14,520 nt of DNA from Clostridia bacterium. Its GTDB lineage: Bacteria; Bacillota; Clostridia; Oscillospirales; Butyricicoccaceae. Both the position numbers and the translations under genes were made by a program. The stretch is from assembly GCA_017396925.1 (NCBI GenBank), contig JAFQKM010000062.1, forward strand, positions 1 through 14,520, in the 5' to 3' direction. Below are positions 7,766 through 14,037 of the stretch, piece after piece. The first letter of the stretch is position 1, and each line of letters starts with the position of its first letter. The notes under the pieces were generated by a model. It ran no database searches and was not told the origin of the DNA. It saw only the letters and a list, made by a program, of their open reading frames with translations.

Positions 7766-7801
7766 TACTATGATAGTACCAAAAACTGCATCATTTGTCA
7801 C
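7766..7801 (-). promoter_or_regulatory. Rhamnose operon promoter with a palindrome over the -10 box
   Basis: Read on the minus strand, GTGACA (7796-7801) and TACTAT (7773-7778) are separated by 17 nt. The -10 is one arm of a perfect inverted repeat, TACTATCATAGTA (7766-7778). A repressor dimer there would block transcription, so it is a candidate operator. The start would lie near 7766, giving a leader of about 28 nt before the TTG start. Confidence 0.6.
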
Positions 7802-7810
7802 GCATTGGAT

Positions 7811-7850
7811 AAAAAAAGCAGCACCGCTTCGGAACAAAAGCGATGCTGCT
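7811..7850 (-). terminator. Rho-independent terminator of the PAS regulator gene
   Basis: Bases 7838-7850 and 7817-7829 form a 13-bp stem with an 8-nt loop, followed on the minus strand by seven T. The one non-Watson-Crick position is a G-U wobble in the minus-strand RNA but a mismatch in the plus-strand RNA, which favours minus-strand use. It lies about 108 nt past the stop codon and just before the rhamnose promoter. Confidence 0.88.
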
Positions 7851-7958
7851 GAAAAAACGTTTTTAACGGATATACACACGATCACACCTCGTATACACTC
7901 GCCGTCCCAGGTGGGGCGAACGGGAGTACATAAGCTGCACGTTCCTGCATATATTCGT

Positions 7959-9998
7959 TTAATACTGGCCGAGATGCTCGCCCATCAGTTCGCCAAGGGT
8001 ATTTTCACCCCAGCTGTAGTCGGTCAGATAGCTGCCCTTGAAGAGCTGAGCATGTTCTTCACCGCCGGACAGATAATCGTAGAGGTCGCACTGGACACGG
8101 TCCATGATGATGCGGCGGCGGCCGTCGACCGATTCATAGATATCGCCGATGCCGTATTCCTCAAGGGTATTCTTGAGGCGGAGGGCGATCTTTCGGCAAC
8201 GGGCCAGAGTGACCGAATTGACCTCTTCGTCTTCCCACAGGAAGCCGATGGCCTGCTCGGTGGTGACAAAGCCGCCGCGGCGGTCGACCAGCAGGGCCAG
8301 AAGCTCTTTGGACTTCTTGCTGCGGAAGACAACCGGCTTGTCGCCGATAAAGACGTCGAAATAGCCGAAGGTGCGGATGCTGGGCTTGACCGAAACGGTC
8401 AGAGCCTCGGCTTCGGGCTGCGGCGTGCTCTGAAGGGCACGGGGCTCGTCGTCGTGGATATCATAAAGCATGATATAAACAGGGCCGGTGCCGTCGGGGT
8501 TCTTACGGGAGCAGACCGCCTTGAGGCGCTGGAACTTTTTAAGACGTGTGCCGTAATAGGTAAACTCGGCCTCGCCGTCGCTGAGGATCTTTTCAAAGGC
8601 CTCAAAGGGCAGGTTGGTTCTCGAGAGGAACTCGCGGGCCGGGTTGGGCTTGTTGTAGAACTGCATCCATTCCTGCTCGGTATAACCAAAGAACTGGTAG
8701 GCACTCTGGTTGCCGTAGAGAGGCTTGATATAGCCGTCTTCATATTCAAAGGCCACCATACCGTTGGAGAACTGGGTGACCAGCGAACGCATATTGTCGC
8801 GCAGGTTCTGGTTTTCGTCGCGGAGATGGTCGCTCTCCTGCTCGTCGATGTCGTAGCGGATACAGAAGAGGCTGATGCTCGAACTGACCGTCAGGAAGGT
8901 GCCGATATATTTCTTAAGCTCGCCGTTGAGAGCCACCGCGCGGAATCTGAAGCTGAGGGGCTTGCCGTCTTCGGTGCGGGCATTGATTGCACGGGCCTGC
9001 CGGAAGAAGGCCTGGGCGGCCTCGACATCTTCTTCATAAACGGTATTGACGACCCACTGCTCGAGGACGCCGTCGATCATCATGGGGATACCCTTGATCT
9101 TGCCGTAGGAGCTCTTCTGATGGCCGTGAACATAGGTGACCGTCTGTTCGGCAAAGTTGCATTCAAAGATCTTGTCGTAGACGTCGCTGAGGGCCTTGAG
9201 GTAACGGTCGCGCTCGCTGATCTTGCGGGCGTGATAATCCTTGGTGACGTCCATACAGACGCTCTGGAACTCTTCGGTGCCGTCGGGATTGCGGACCTTG
9301 GTGATCCAGCCGTAGAAACGGCCCTTGGAGCCGTCGCCGCGGAGGACGCTGATCTCGCCGATCATGGGCTTGGTGCTCTCGGCGACCTTTTCCAGGAAGT
9401 CGGCCAGCTTGGGACGGTCGAGCGGAGCGAACAGACGGAAGACATTGCTGCCCAGAATGTTCATGTAGCTGTCGGGATCCTCCTGACGATTGGGGAAGCG
9501 CAGCATCTTAAGCATGCGGTCGTTGATATAGGTAATGCGGGGCTGTTTCTCGCAGGTATATTTGATAAAGCCGCAGGGAACGGTATCATTGAGGAACTGC
9601 AGACTCTGCATCTCGAGCATTTCCTTGCAGAGGGTGGTGACATCCTGCAGGGTGCCATTGGCCCGGAGGCTGCCATCGGGCTGCCGTTCGACCTCGAGGG
9701 AATGCAGTACATAAATGACCTCGCCGTTTTTGCGAACCAGACGATACTTATTGCAGCCGCTTCTGCCCGTTTCATTCAGAGTACGCAAAAAACCGGCATA
9801 GATCTCCTGATCTGCCGGATGGACGATTTTTTCATAACCGCCGGCTTCCAGCAATTCCTCCCGTTCATAACCGGCGAGGGTACAGAAGCTGCGACCGACA
9901 TAGGTCAGATGTGCAGCGGTTGGTGTGATCAATTGTTGATGAAATCCCGGTATCTGTTTATCGAGAATCTCTTCCAAATTTCCTATGATTCCGTTCAT
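7959..9998 (-). CDS. Multi-PAS regulator with C-terminal SARP/OmpR-like winged-helix domain
   Basis: This 679-aa soluble protein has no signal peptide or membrane segment. PAS-like modules appear at about 20-125 (KYRLVRKNGEVIYVLHS), 135-255 (ending FQSVCMDVTKDY), 265-385 (degenerate, IFECNFAEQTVTYV) and 408-515. Residues 385-407 are a likely short coiled coil. Residues 541-645 match the OmpR/PhoB/SARP winged-helix pattern: FGYFDVFIGDKPVVFRSKKS, KELLALLVDRRGGFVTTEQA, FLW, then a putative recognition helix near 594-612 and a wing at YESVDGRRRII. The tail GSYLTDYSWGE resembles the start of a bacterial transcriptional activation region. Canonical SARPs carry this domain at the N terminus; here it is C-terminal behind sensory modules. 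There is no receiver domain or phosphoacceptor Asp, so control is probably by ligand or protein binding to the PAS part. The ATG at 9998 follows GGGAG at 8-nt spacing. Target genes are unproven. Confidence 0.85.
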   Translation of the reverse strand: MNGIIGNLEEILDKQIPGFHQQLITPTAAHLTYVGRSFCTLAGYEREELLEAGGYEKIVHPADQEIYAGFLRTLNETGRSGCNKYRLVRKNGEVIYVLHSLEVERQPDGSLRANGTLQDVTTLCKEMLEMQSLQFLNDTVPCGFIKYTCEKQPRITYINDRMLKMLRFPNRQEDPDSYMNILGSNVFRLFAPLDRPKLADFLEKVAESTKPMIGEISVLRGDGSKGRFYGWITKVRNPDGTEEFQSVCMDVTKDYHARKISERDRYLKALSDVYDKIFECNFAEQTVTYVHGHQKSSYGKIKGIPMMIDGVLEQWVVNTVYEEDVEAAQAFFRQARAINARTEDGKPLSFRFRAVALNGELKKYIGTFLTVSSSISLFCIRYDIDEQESDHLRDENQNLRDNMRSLVTQFSNGMVAFEYEDGYIKPLYGNQSAYQFFGYTEQEWMQFYNKPNPAREFLSRTNLPFEAFEKILSDGEAEFTYYGTRLKKFQRLKAVCSRKNPDGTGPVYIMLYDIHDDEPRALQSTPQPEAEALTVSVKPSIRTFGYFDVFIGDKPVVFRSKKSKELLALLVDRRGGFVTTEQAIGFLWEDEEVNSVTLARCRKIALRLKNTLEEYGIGDIYESVDGRRRIIMDRVQCDLYDYLSGGEEHAQLFKGSYLTDYSWGENTLGELMGEHLGQY

Positions 9999-10071
9999 AA
10001 AATGCTCCCAATGCGATACTGAAAAGACGGCTTTTCTTTAGCAATAATGCACAATTATCAATTACCTTTTC

Positions 10072-10100
10072 ATTCTATCATGAAGAAAGTCTTTCGTCAA
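10072..10100 (-). promoter_or_regulatory. Sigma-A promoter of the PAS regulator gene
   Basis: TTGACG (10095-10100) and TAGAAT (10072-10077) on the minus strand are separated by 17 nt. The leader of about 65 nt contains a small inverted repeat, GAAAAG/CTTTTC, at 10021-10036. The promoter has a near-consensus -35 and no GGAAC boxes, so the regulator is probably expressed independently of the array module. Confidence 0.75.
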
Positions 10101-10188
10101 TCAAAGTATCACGTTTTTCCTCTCTTTTTTTCAATATTTTGGAGATTATTTATATTTTTTTGTTATATTATATGCCGATAAGAGGTTT

Positions 10189-11142
10189 TTAAAAGACCTC
10201 TGTACAGCTGTAATTTCCATTGTCTGCAATATAATTTTTTACCCAGGAAAGGTTGACCTGATAGCCGACCGAATAGGTGCTGGGGTCAAAGCGGACCCAG
10301 CCTGCGGCGGGGTCGTAAGCCGAGACCCAGGCATGGTATTTGCCGCCGGCCAGATAGCCGTATTCCATACGGGCGGCAATGCCCTGGCTGCGCAGCATAC
10401 CGCACATGAGGGCCGAATAATCGACGCATACGCCCTTGCGGGAAGCCAGGATCTCATCCAGATCGGGCACGCGGAAGGAACCGGTGCTGTCGTTCTGTGC
10501 GGCCTTGTCGTAGTCATAGCGGATGCCGGTGGCCACGAAACTGTGGATGGCCTCGATCTTCCGGCGGTCGGTGTTGCAGCCGCGGGTCAGCTCGGCGGCC
10601 TTGGCAACGGTATTGGGGGCCGATGTATAGTCGATCTTCTGGTTGGCCATCTTAAAGGGCGCCATGGCATCGGCCAGCCTGGCCTCGACGGCAACCTCGC
10701 CGCGGTTGAAGAAGAGGTTATCCTTGGCGTGCTCGTAGACCTTGACGGTATATACGCCGTCGCCGTTGGTCAGACCGAGGGTATACCATTCCTTGCTGCC
10801 GTCCAGAATGAAGGCGTCGTATTCGCTGCCCTTGTAGAGGTAAACGCGGACTTCCTTGTCGGTGGCCTTATCCATACGCAGGCGGACATAGCCCTGGGCA
10901 GCGGTGGAACGGTCGAGTGTGATGTACTTATTGGTAAAGACGTCTCCTGTGCCGGTGGCAGGCAGGGTCTGCTGGGCAGCAGCCGCGAGTTGGGTGCGGA
11001 CCGTCCCGGACAGAGTGACCATGGTCTCGCTGAAAACCTTTTCCACACGTGCAGGCGCTGCGGCCTGACCGGTGACCATAAGCCCGGCCAGCATGGCGGC
11101 GCAGATGAAACTGTGGATGGAACGCTTGATCATGGACTTCAT
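10189..11142 (-). CDS. Secreted transglutaminase-like protein
   Basis: The 317-aa protein starts with a signal peptide (MKSMIKRS, hydrophobic core, cleavage near GQAAA at 25-29), so it acts outside the membrane. Residues about 65-155 form a beta-rich domain of unknown role. Residues 185-290 form a transglutaminase-like core with the Cys-His-Asp triad at Cys239 (RKGVCVDYSALMCGMLRS), His270 (KYHAWV) and Asp286 (WVRFDPS). Bacterial members act as cysteine peptidases, crosslinkers or wall-modifying enzymes; the substrate here is unknown. An LPATG sequence at 60-64, just after the signal peptide, is not in a normal sorting-signal position. The ATG at 11142 follows AAAGGAAG by 7 nt. The gene lies 61 nt after the sortase-like gene and is probably last in its cluster. 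No strong terminator separates it from the PAS gene. Confidence 0.9.
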   Translation of the reverse strand: MKSMIKRSIHSFICAAMLAGLMVTGQAAAPARVEKVFSETMVTLSGTVRTQLAAAAQQTLPATGTGDVFTNKYITLDRSTAAQGYVRLRMDKATDKEVRVYLYKGSEYDAFILDGSKEWYTLGLTNGDGVYTVKVYEHAKDNLFFNRGEVAVEARLADAMAPFKMANQKIDYTSAPNTVAKAAELTRGCNTDRRKIEAIHSFVATGIRYDYDKAAQNDSTGSFRVPDLDEILASRKGVCVDYSALMCGMLRSQGIAARMEYGYLAGGKYHAWVSAYDPAAGWVRFDPSTYSVGYQVNLSWVKNYIADNGNYSCTEVF

Positions 11143-11203
11143 ATCTACTGTACTTCCTTTAATTCTTTGATATCGCTTTAATAGATGATTTTACCGAAAA
11201 CTC

Positions 11204-11881
11204 TTATTGAAAAAAGACCACTGTTACACTGCTGCGTGTCTCGTTGCAGGTGTAGCAGGTATAACCGCCGCGGTTCATGCCGTTGATCGAGCTGCCGTTT
11301 TCCAGAATGATGTCGCGGCCGGTATTGGTGCCGCGGGTGATGCCGGTGCAGGTCAGCTGCAGGCTGCCGTCCTCGGTTTCGATGCAGGCTCCGGTGCCGA
11401 CCTTGCAGCGGCGAATGGCATCAAATCCCTGATAGTTATGGTCGGCGATCAGGTTCTGTCCCAGGGCATAAAAAAGACCGGCACTGTCGGCACGGTCGAC
11501 GACGCTCTGGGCGCTGCTTTCAAAGAGGGCCACATCAACGCCGACCTCGGGGATGGAAAACCGTCCCTTGGCGCCGCGCTCGATGGAGGCGAGGACGGCG
11601 GCCTTGCGGCAGGCCTCGGCGGTGTGTCCTTCTGCACCGCAGACGGCACATTCGGGAACCCTGACCTCGACGACCTCGGGAGCATCGGCCTCTTCCATTT
11701 CAGGAACCTCGATGCGCGCCGCATCGGCTTCGGGCATGCCGTAGTATTCATTTGTGATTTCGGCCTCTCTTCGGCTGTCGGCCACGTCGCGGACCCTGTC
11801 CTTGACGCCGCCCGAGCCCAGCTGCAGGATGCAGAGGGCGGCAGCCATAGCCTGTTTTACCGCTGCGGTCATGCGCGTCAC
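11204..11881 (-). CDS. Sortase-like protein with a CCHC zinc-knuckle motif
   Basis: This is a 225-aa protein. Residues 4-22 are a weak hydrophobic N-terminal segment, possibly a signal or anchor. An acidic linker (45-75) leads to a CX2CX4HX4C motif with Cys78, Cys81, His86 and Cys91. The C-terminal part (107-225) has the order of motifs of a sortase barrel: GRFSIPEVGVDVALF, LIADHNYQGFDAI with His148, KVGTGACIETEDG, and YTCYTCNETRSSVTVVFF with Cys212 (and Cys209) and Arg216. A conventional sortase would show GH and TLxTC, so this is a divergent member; catalytic activity is inferred. I take the GTG at 11881, 6 nt after AGGA, over the ATG at 11872, which is too far from it. It starts 38 nt after the ACP-like gene and is followed by the transglutaminase-like gene, suggesting one transcript. 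Confidence 0.72.
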   Translation of the reverse strand: MTRMTAAVKQAMAAALCILQLGSGGVKDRVRDVADSRREAEITNEYYGMPEADAARIEVPEMEEADAPEVVEVRVPECAVCGAEGHTAEACRKAAVLASIERGAKGRFSIPEVGVDVALFESSAQSVVDRADSAGLFYALGQNLIADHNYQGFDAIRRCKVGTGACIETEDGSLQLTCTGITRGTNTGRDIILENGSSINGMNRGGYTCYTCNETRSSVTVVFFQ

Positions 11882-11919
11882 ATTCTTTCCTTACGATTTC
11901 CTGTTTTACGATTGTACTT

Positions 11920-12138
11920 TTAAAGTACGCTCTGGTCGCTGATCAGCTTGACCAGATCCCAGACCGACTGCGCTTCGCGCTCGATCTCGATGCCGAAGGC
12001 ATCTTCCAGTGCCATCAGCAGTTCAACGTCCTCTGTGAGGTCGATCCCCAGCTCTCCGAACGAAGATTCCATATGGATTCTTTTCGGGTCGCAGCCGGTG
12101 TGGTCGGCCATGATCTGTCGGATCTTTTTATAGGGCAT
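11920..12138 (-). CDS. Acyl-carrier-like protein lacking the phosphopantetheine serine
   Basis: The 72-aa acidic protein aligns without gaps to acyl carrier proteins: an N-terminal helix (KKIRQIMADHTGCD), SSFGELGID and the helix-II signature VELLMALEDAFGIEI. In the family the motif after this Asp reads DSL, whose Ser carries 4'-phosphopantetheine. Here it reads Asp33-Leu34-Thr35 (codons GAC CTC ACA), so Ser is replaced by Leu and the normal attachment site is missing. It may be a structural or partner-binding ACP homologue, or a decaying copy, although the frame is intact. GGGAGGTGA lies 7 nt before the ATG at 12138. It is the first gene behind the array promoter P3, ahead of the sortase-like and transglutaminase-like genes. 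Confidence 0.85.
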   Translation of the reverse strand: MPYKKIRQIMADHTGCDPKRIHMESSFGELGIDLTEDVELLMALEDAFGIEIEREAQSVWDLVKLISDQSVL

Positions 12139-12182
12139 CCTTCGTCACCTCCCGTCGGCATAGCCGTTCAATCTATATGAAT

Positions 12183-12308
12183 ATTATACATACCATCTGT
12201 TCCCGGCCGGTTCCCTTTCGGTTCCCCTTTGGTTCCGTCTTTGTTCCAAGTGCGTTCCTTTTACAGATTTTTTCATTTTTTTGGCGTTCCTCGTTCCATC
12301 GGCGTTCC
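12183..12308 (-). promoter_or_regulatory. GGAAC-box array promoter of the ACP-like/sortase-like/transglutaminase cluster (P3)
   Basis: Read on the minus strand, six perfect GGAAC boxes lie exactly 11 bp apart. On the plus strand they appear as GTTCC starting at 12254, 12243, 12232, 12221, 12210 and 12199. TATAAT follows (plus-strand ATTATA at 12183-12188). Three further boxes sit upstream at 12304, 12293 and 12286. An A-rich tract with AATCTG (complement at 12264-12269) separates them from the main array. There is no -35 hexamer. The start would lie near 12176, about 38 nt before the ACP-like ATG. This is the most regular of the three arrays. Confidence 0.8.
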
Positions 12309-12552
12309 AAAATGGTGTCTTTTGGCCAGTTGCATCATCTTTTCAAAAACTTAACTCGGATAAAGACATCGTTTCCCCTTTTGTTGTATATTTTCTTCTC
12401 TCACTCGGCAAAAAACACCAGTCGAAAAGCAACGCTCCGTTTCATCGATTTACAAAAAACGCAAATCGAAAGCCAACAGAATATCTTTGTGGTTTACACC
12501 TAACTTTACAGCTGCCCGCATCGTGTAAATATTCATTTTCGTATGCAGGCAT
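12309..12552. other. Gene-free AT-rich intergenic stretch
   Basis: With the P3 promoter this makes a gap of about 467 bases between the ACP-like gene and the aminopeptidase gene. Visible structures are weak: a 7-bp inverted repeat, TTTACAC (12493-12499) and GTGTAAA (12523-12529), and another, TCGATTT/AAATCGA, near 12445-12470. I see no credible ORF with a ribosome binding site and no good -35/-10 pair. Confidence 0.4.
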
Positions 12553-12585
12553 AAAAAAAGCCCGGTCCGTGACGGACCGGGCTTT
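12553..12585 (-). terminator. Rho-independent terminator of the M18 aminopeptidase gene
   Basis: A perfect 13-bp stem (12557-12569 with 12573-12585, AAAGCCCGGTCCG and its complement) has a 3-nt loop. On the minus strand it is followed by a run of T, about 20 nt past the stop codon. Confidence 0.92.
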
Positions 12586-12605
12586 GCTTATGGGTATGTA
12601 TGAAC

Positions 12606-14003
12606 TTATCTCAGATAGAATGCTCTGTAGGCCTGAGCGGTGCTGTACAGGTCGGCCTTGGAGATGACTTCGAAGGGGGCGTGCATGGACAGGACGGGAA
12701 CGCCGATATCGACAACATCCATGTCGGCATTGGCCAGGATGAAGGCGATGGTGCCGCCGCCGCCCTGGTCGACCTTACCCAGCTCGCTGGTCTGCCAGGT
12801 AACACCGGCATCGTTGAGGCACTTGCGGACTTCGCCGACGAACTCGGCATTGGCGTCGTTGCAGCCGCCCTTACCGCGGGAACCTGTGTACTTGACGATG
12901 GTTACGCCCTTGCCCAGGTAAGCGGTGTTGCGTGCTTCGGCAACGCCGGGCCAGTTGGGATCGGATGCAGCAGCAACGTCGGAGGACAGCAGGGCGCTCT
13001 TGGCCATGCAGCGGTCGATGTCGAAGCCGGAGCAGGAGCCCTTCTGCAGCTCGATCATGGTGCCCAGCAGGTTGGCGAAATAGCGGGAGTGCATACCTGT
13101 GTTGCCGTTGGAGCCGACCTCTTCCTTATCGACAAAGAGGGCGATGGCGGTCTTCTTCAGGGGCTGATCGGCAACCTCGAACAGGGCCTGCATGGAGGTG
13201 TAGGCGCAGACGCGGTCGTCGTGGCCGTAGGCGGCGATCGAGCCGCGGTCGAGGCCGATGTCGCGCGCCTTACCGGCAGGAACCAGCTCCAGCTCGGCCG
13301 ATACGAAGTCTTCCTCGACCATGCCGTACTTCTCGTTGAGCAGGGTCAGGACATTCTTCTTAAAGCGGATCTCGGCCTTCTCGTCGCCCATGGGCAGCGA
13401 GCCGATCATAGCGTTGAGGTCTTCGCCGCCGATGCCTTCGGCCAGAGTCTTCTTGTTCTGGTCGGCAGCCAGGTGGGGCAGCAGGTCGGAAATGTAGAAG
13501 ACGGGATCGTTTTCGTCGTCGCCGATGGCGATTTCGACCGATGTGCCGTCGGCCTTGATGACGATGCCGTAGAGGGCCAGAGGACGGGCGACCCACTGGT
13601 ACTTACGGACGCCGCCGTAGTAGTGTGTCTTCAGCAGAGCCATGCCTTCAGCCTCGTACAGGGGGTTGGCCTTGAGGTCGAGGCGGGGGGAGTCGATGTG
13701 CGAGCCAACGATGGAAACGCCCTTGGCGACTTCCTCGCTGCCGATGACGGCCATGGTGACATTCTTGCCGCGGGCAACGCTGTAGACCTTGTCGCCGGCC
13801 TTCAGCTCGGTGACATTGTCGATGTTAACAAAGCCGGCAGCCTCGGCGCGCTTGACCAGCTCGTTGGTGCAGGTGCGCTCGGTCTTGGAAGCATCCATGA
13901 AGGCCTTGTAGTCTTCGCCCATGGTCATAACTTCCTTGCGCTGTTCTTCGTTCAGCGCATCCCATACATAACCGTACTTGACGGTCAGGTTATCGATTGC
14001 CAT
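12606..14003 (-). CDS. M18 family metalloaminopeptidase
   Basis: This 465-aa cytoplasmic di-metal exopeptidase of the aspartyl-aminopeptidase family removes N-terminal residues from peptides. Motifs: GSHIDSPRLDLK with metal ligand His102; AYGHDDRVCAY with Asp262/Asp263; VDKEEVGSNGNTGMHSRYF with Glu294/Glu295 (catalytic base and ligand); SSDVAAASDP with Asp342; and SMHAPFEV with His441. The full length fits the family. AAAGGAG precedes the ATG at 10-nt spacing. It lies 34 nt after the M24 peptidase gene on the same strand, so the two probably form a peptide-degradation operon. Substrate preference (acidic or other residues) cannot be read from the sequence. Confidence 0.95.
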   Translation of the reverse strand: MAIDNLTVKYGYVWDALNEEQRKEVMTMGEDYKAFMDASKTERTCTNELVKRAEAAGFVNIDNVTELKAGDKVYSVARGKNVTMAVIGSEEVAKGVSIVGSHIDSPRLDLKANPLYEAEGMALLKTHYYGGVRKYQWVARPLALYGIVIKADGTSVEIAIGDDENDPVFYISDLLPHLAADQNKKTLAEGIGGEDLNAMIGSLPMGDEKAEIRFKKNVLTLLNEKYGMVEEDFVSAELELVPAGKARDIGLDRGSIAAYGHDDRVCAYTSMQALFEVADQPLKKTAIALFVDKEEVGSNGNTGMHSRYFANLLGTMIELQKGSCSGFDIDRCMAKSALLSSDVAAASDPNWPGVAEARNTAYLGKGVTIVKYTGSRGKGGCNDANAEFVGEVRKCLNDAGVTWQTSELGKVDQGGGGTIAFILANADMDVVDIGVPVLSMHAPFEVISKADLYSTAQAYRAFYLR

Positions 14004-14037
14004 TGTGGTATATCTCCTTTAATAAATATAATACTTG

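Noticed and set aside
7770..10022. Long plus-strand frames opposite rhaD/rhaA/rhaB, the PAS gene and the M18 gene
   Set aside because: All are shadows of strongly biased minus-strand genes with recognisable families; the plus-strand products are low-complexity Ala/Gly/Asp/Val sequence without motifs.
10181..10201. Hairpin AGAGGT/ACCTCT at the end of the transglutaminase-like gene as a terminator
   Set aside because: The stem is only 6 bp, overlaps the stop codon and is not followed by a U-run on the minus strand.
11914..11928. 15-nt palindrome GTACTTTTAAAGTAC at the ACP-like stop codon
   Set aside because: There is no loop for a hairpin and no U-run; it may be chance in AT-rich sequence, and it lies inside a likely operon.
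12177..12503. Plus-strand frames of about 100-130 codons opposite the P3 promoter
   Set aside because: They consist of the GTTCC repeats read in frame and lack ribosome binding sites and family resemblance.
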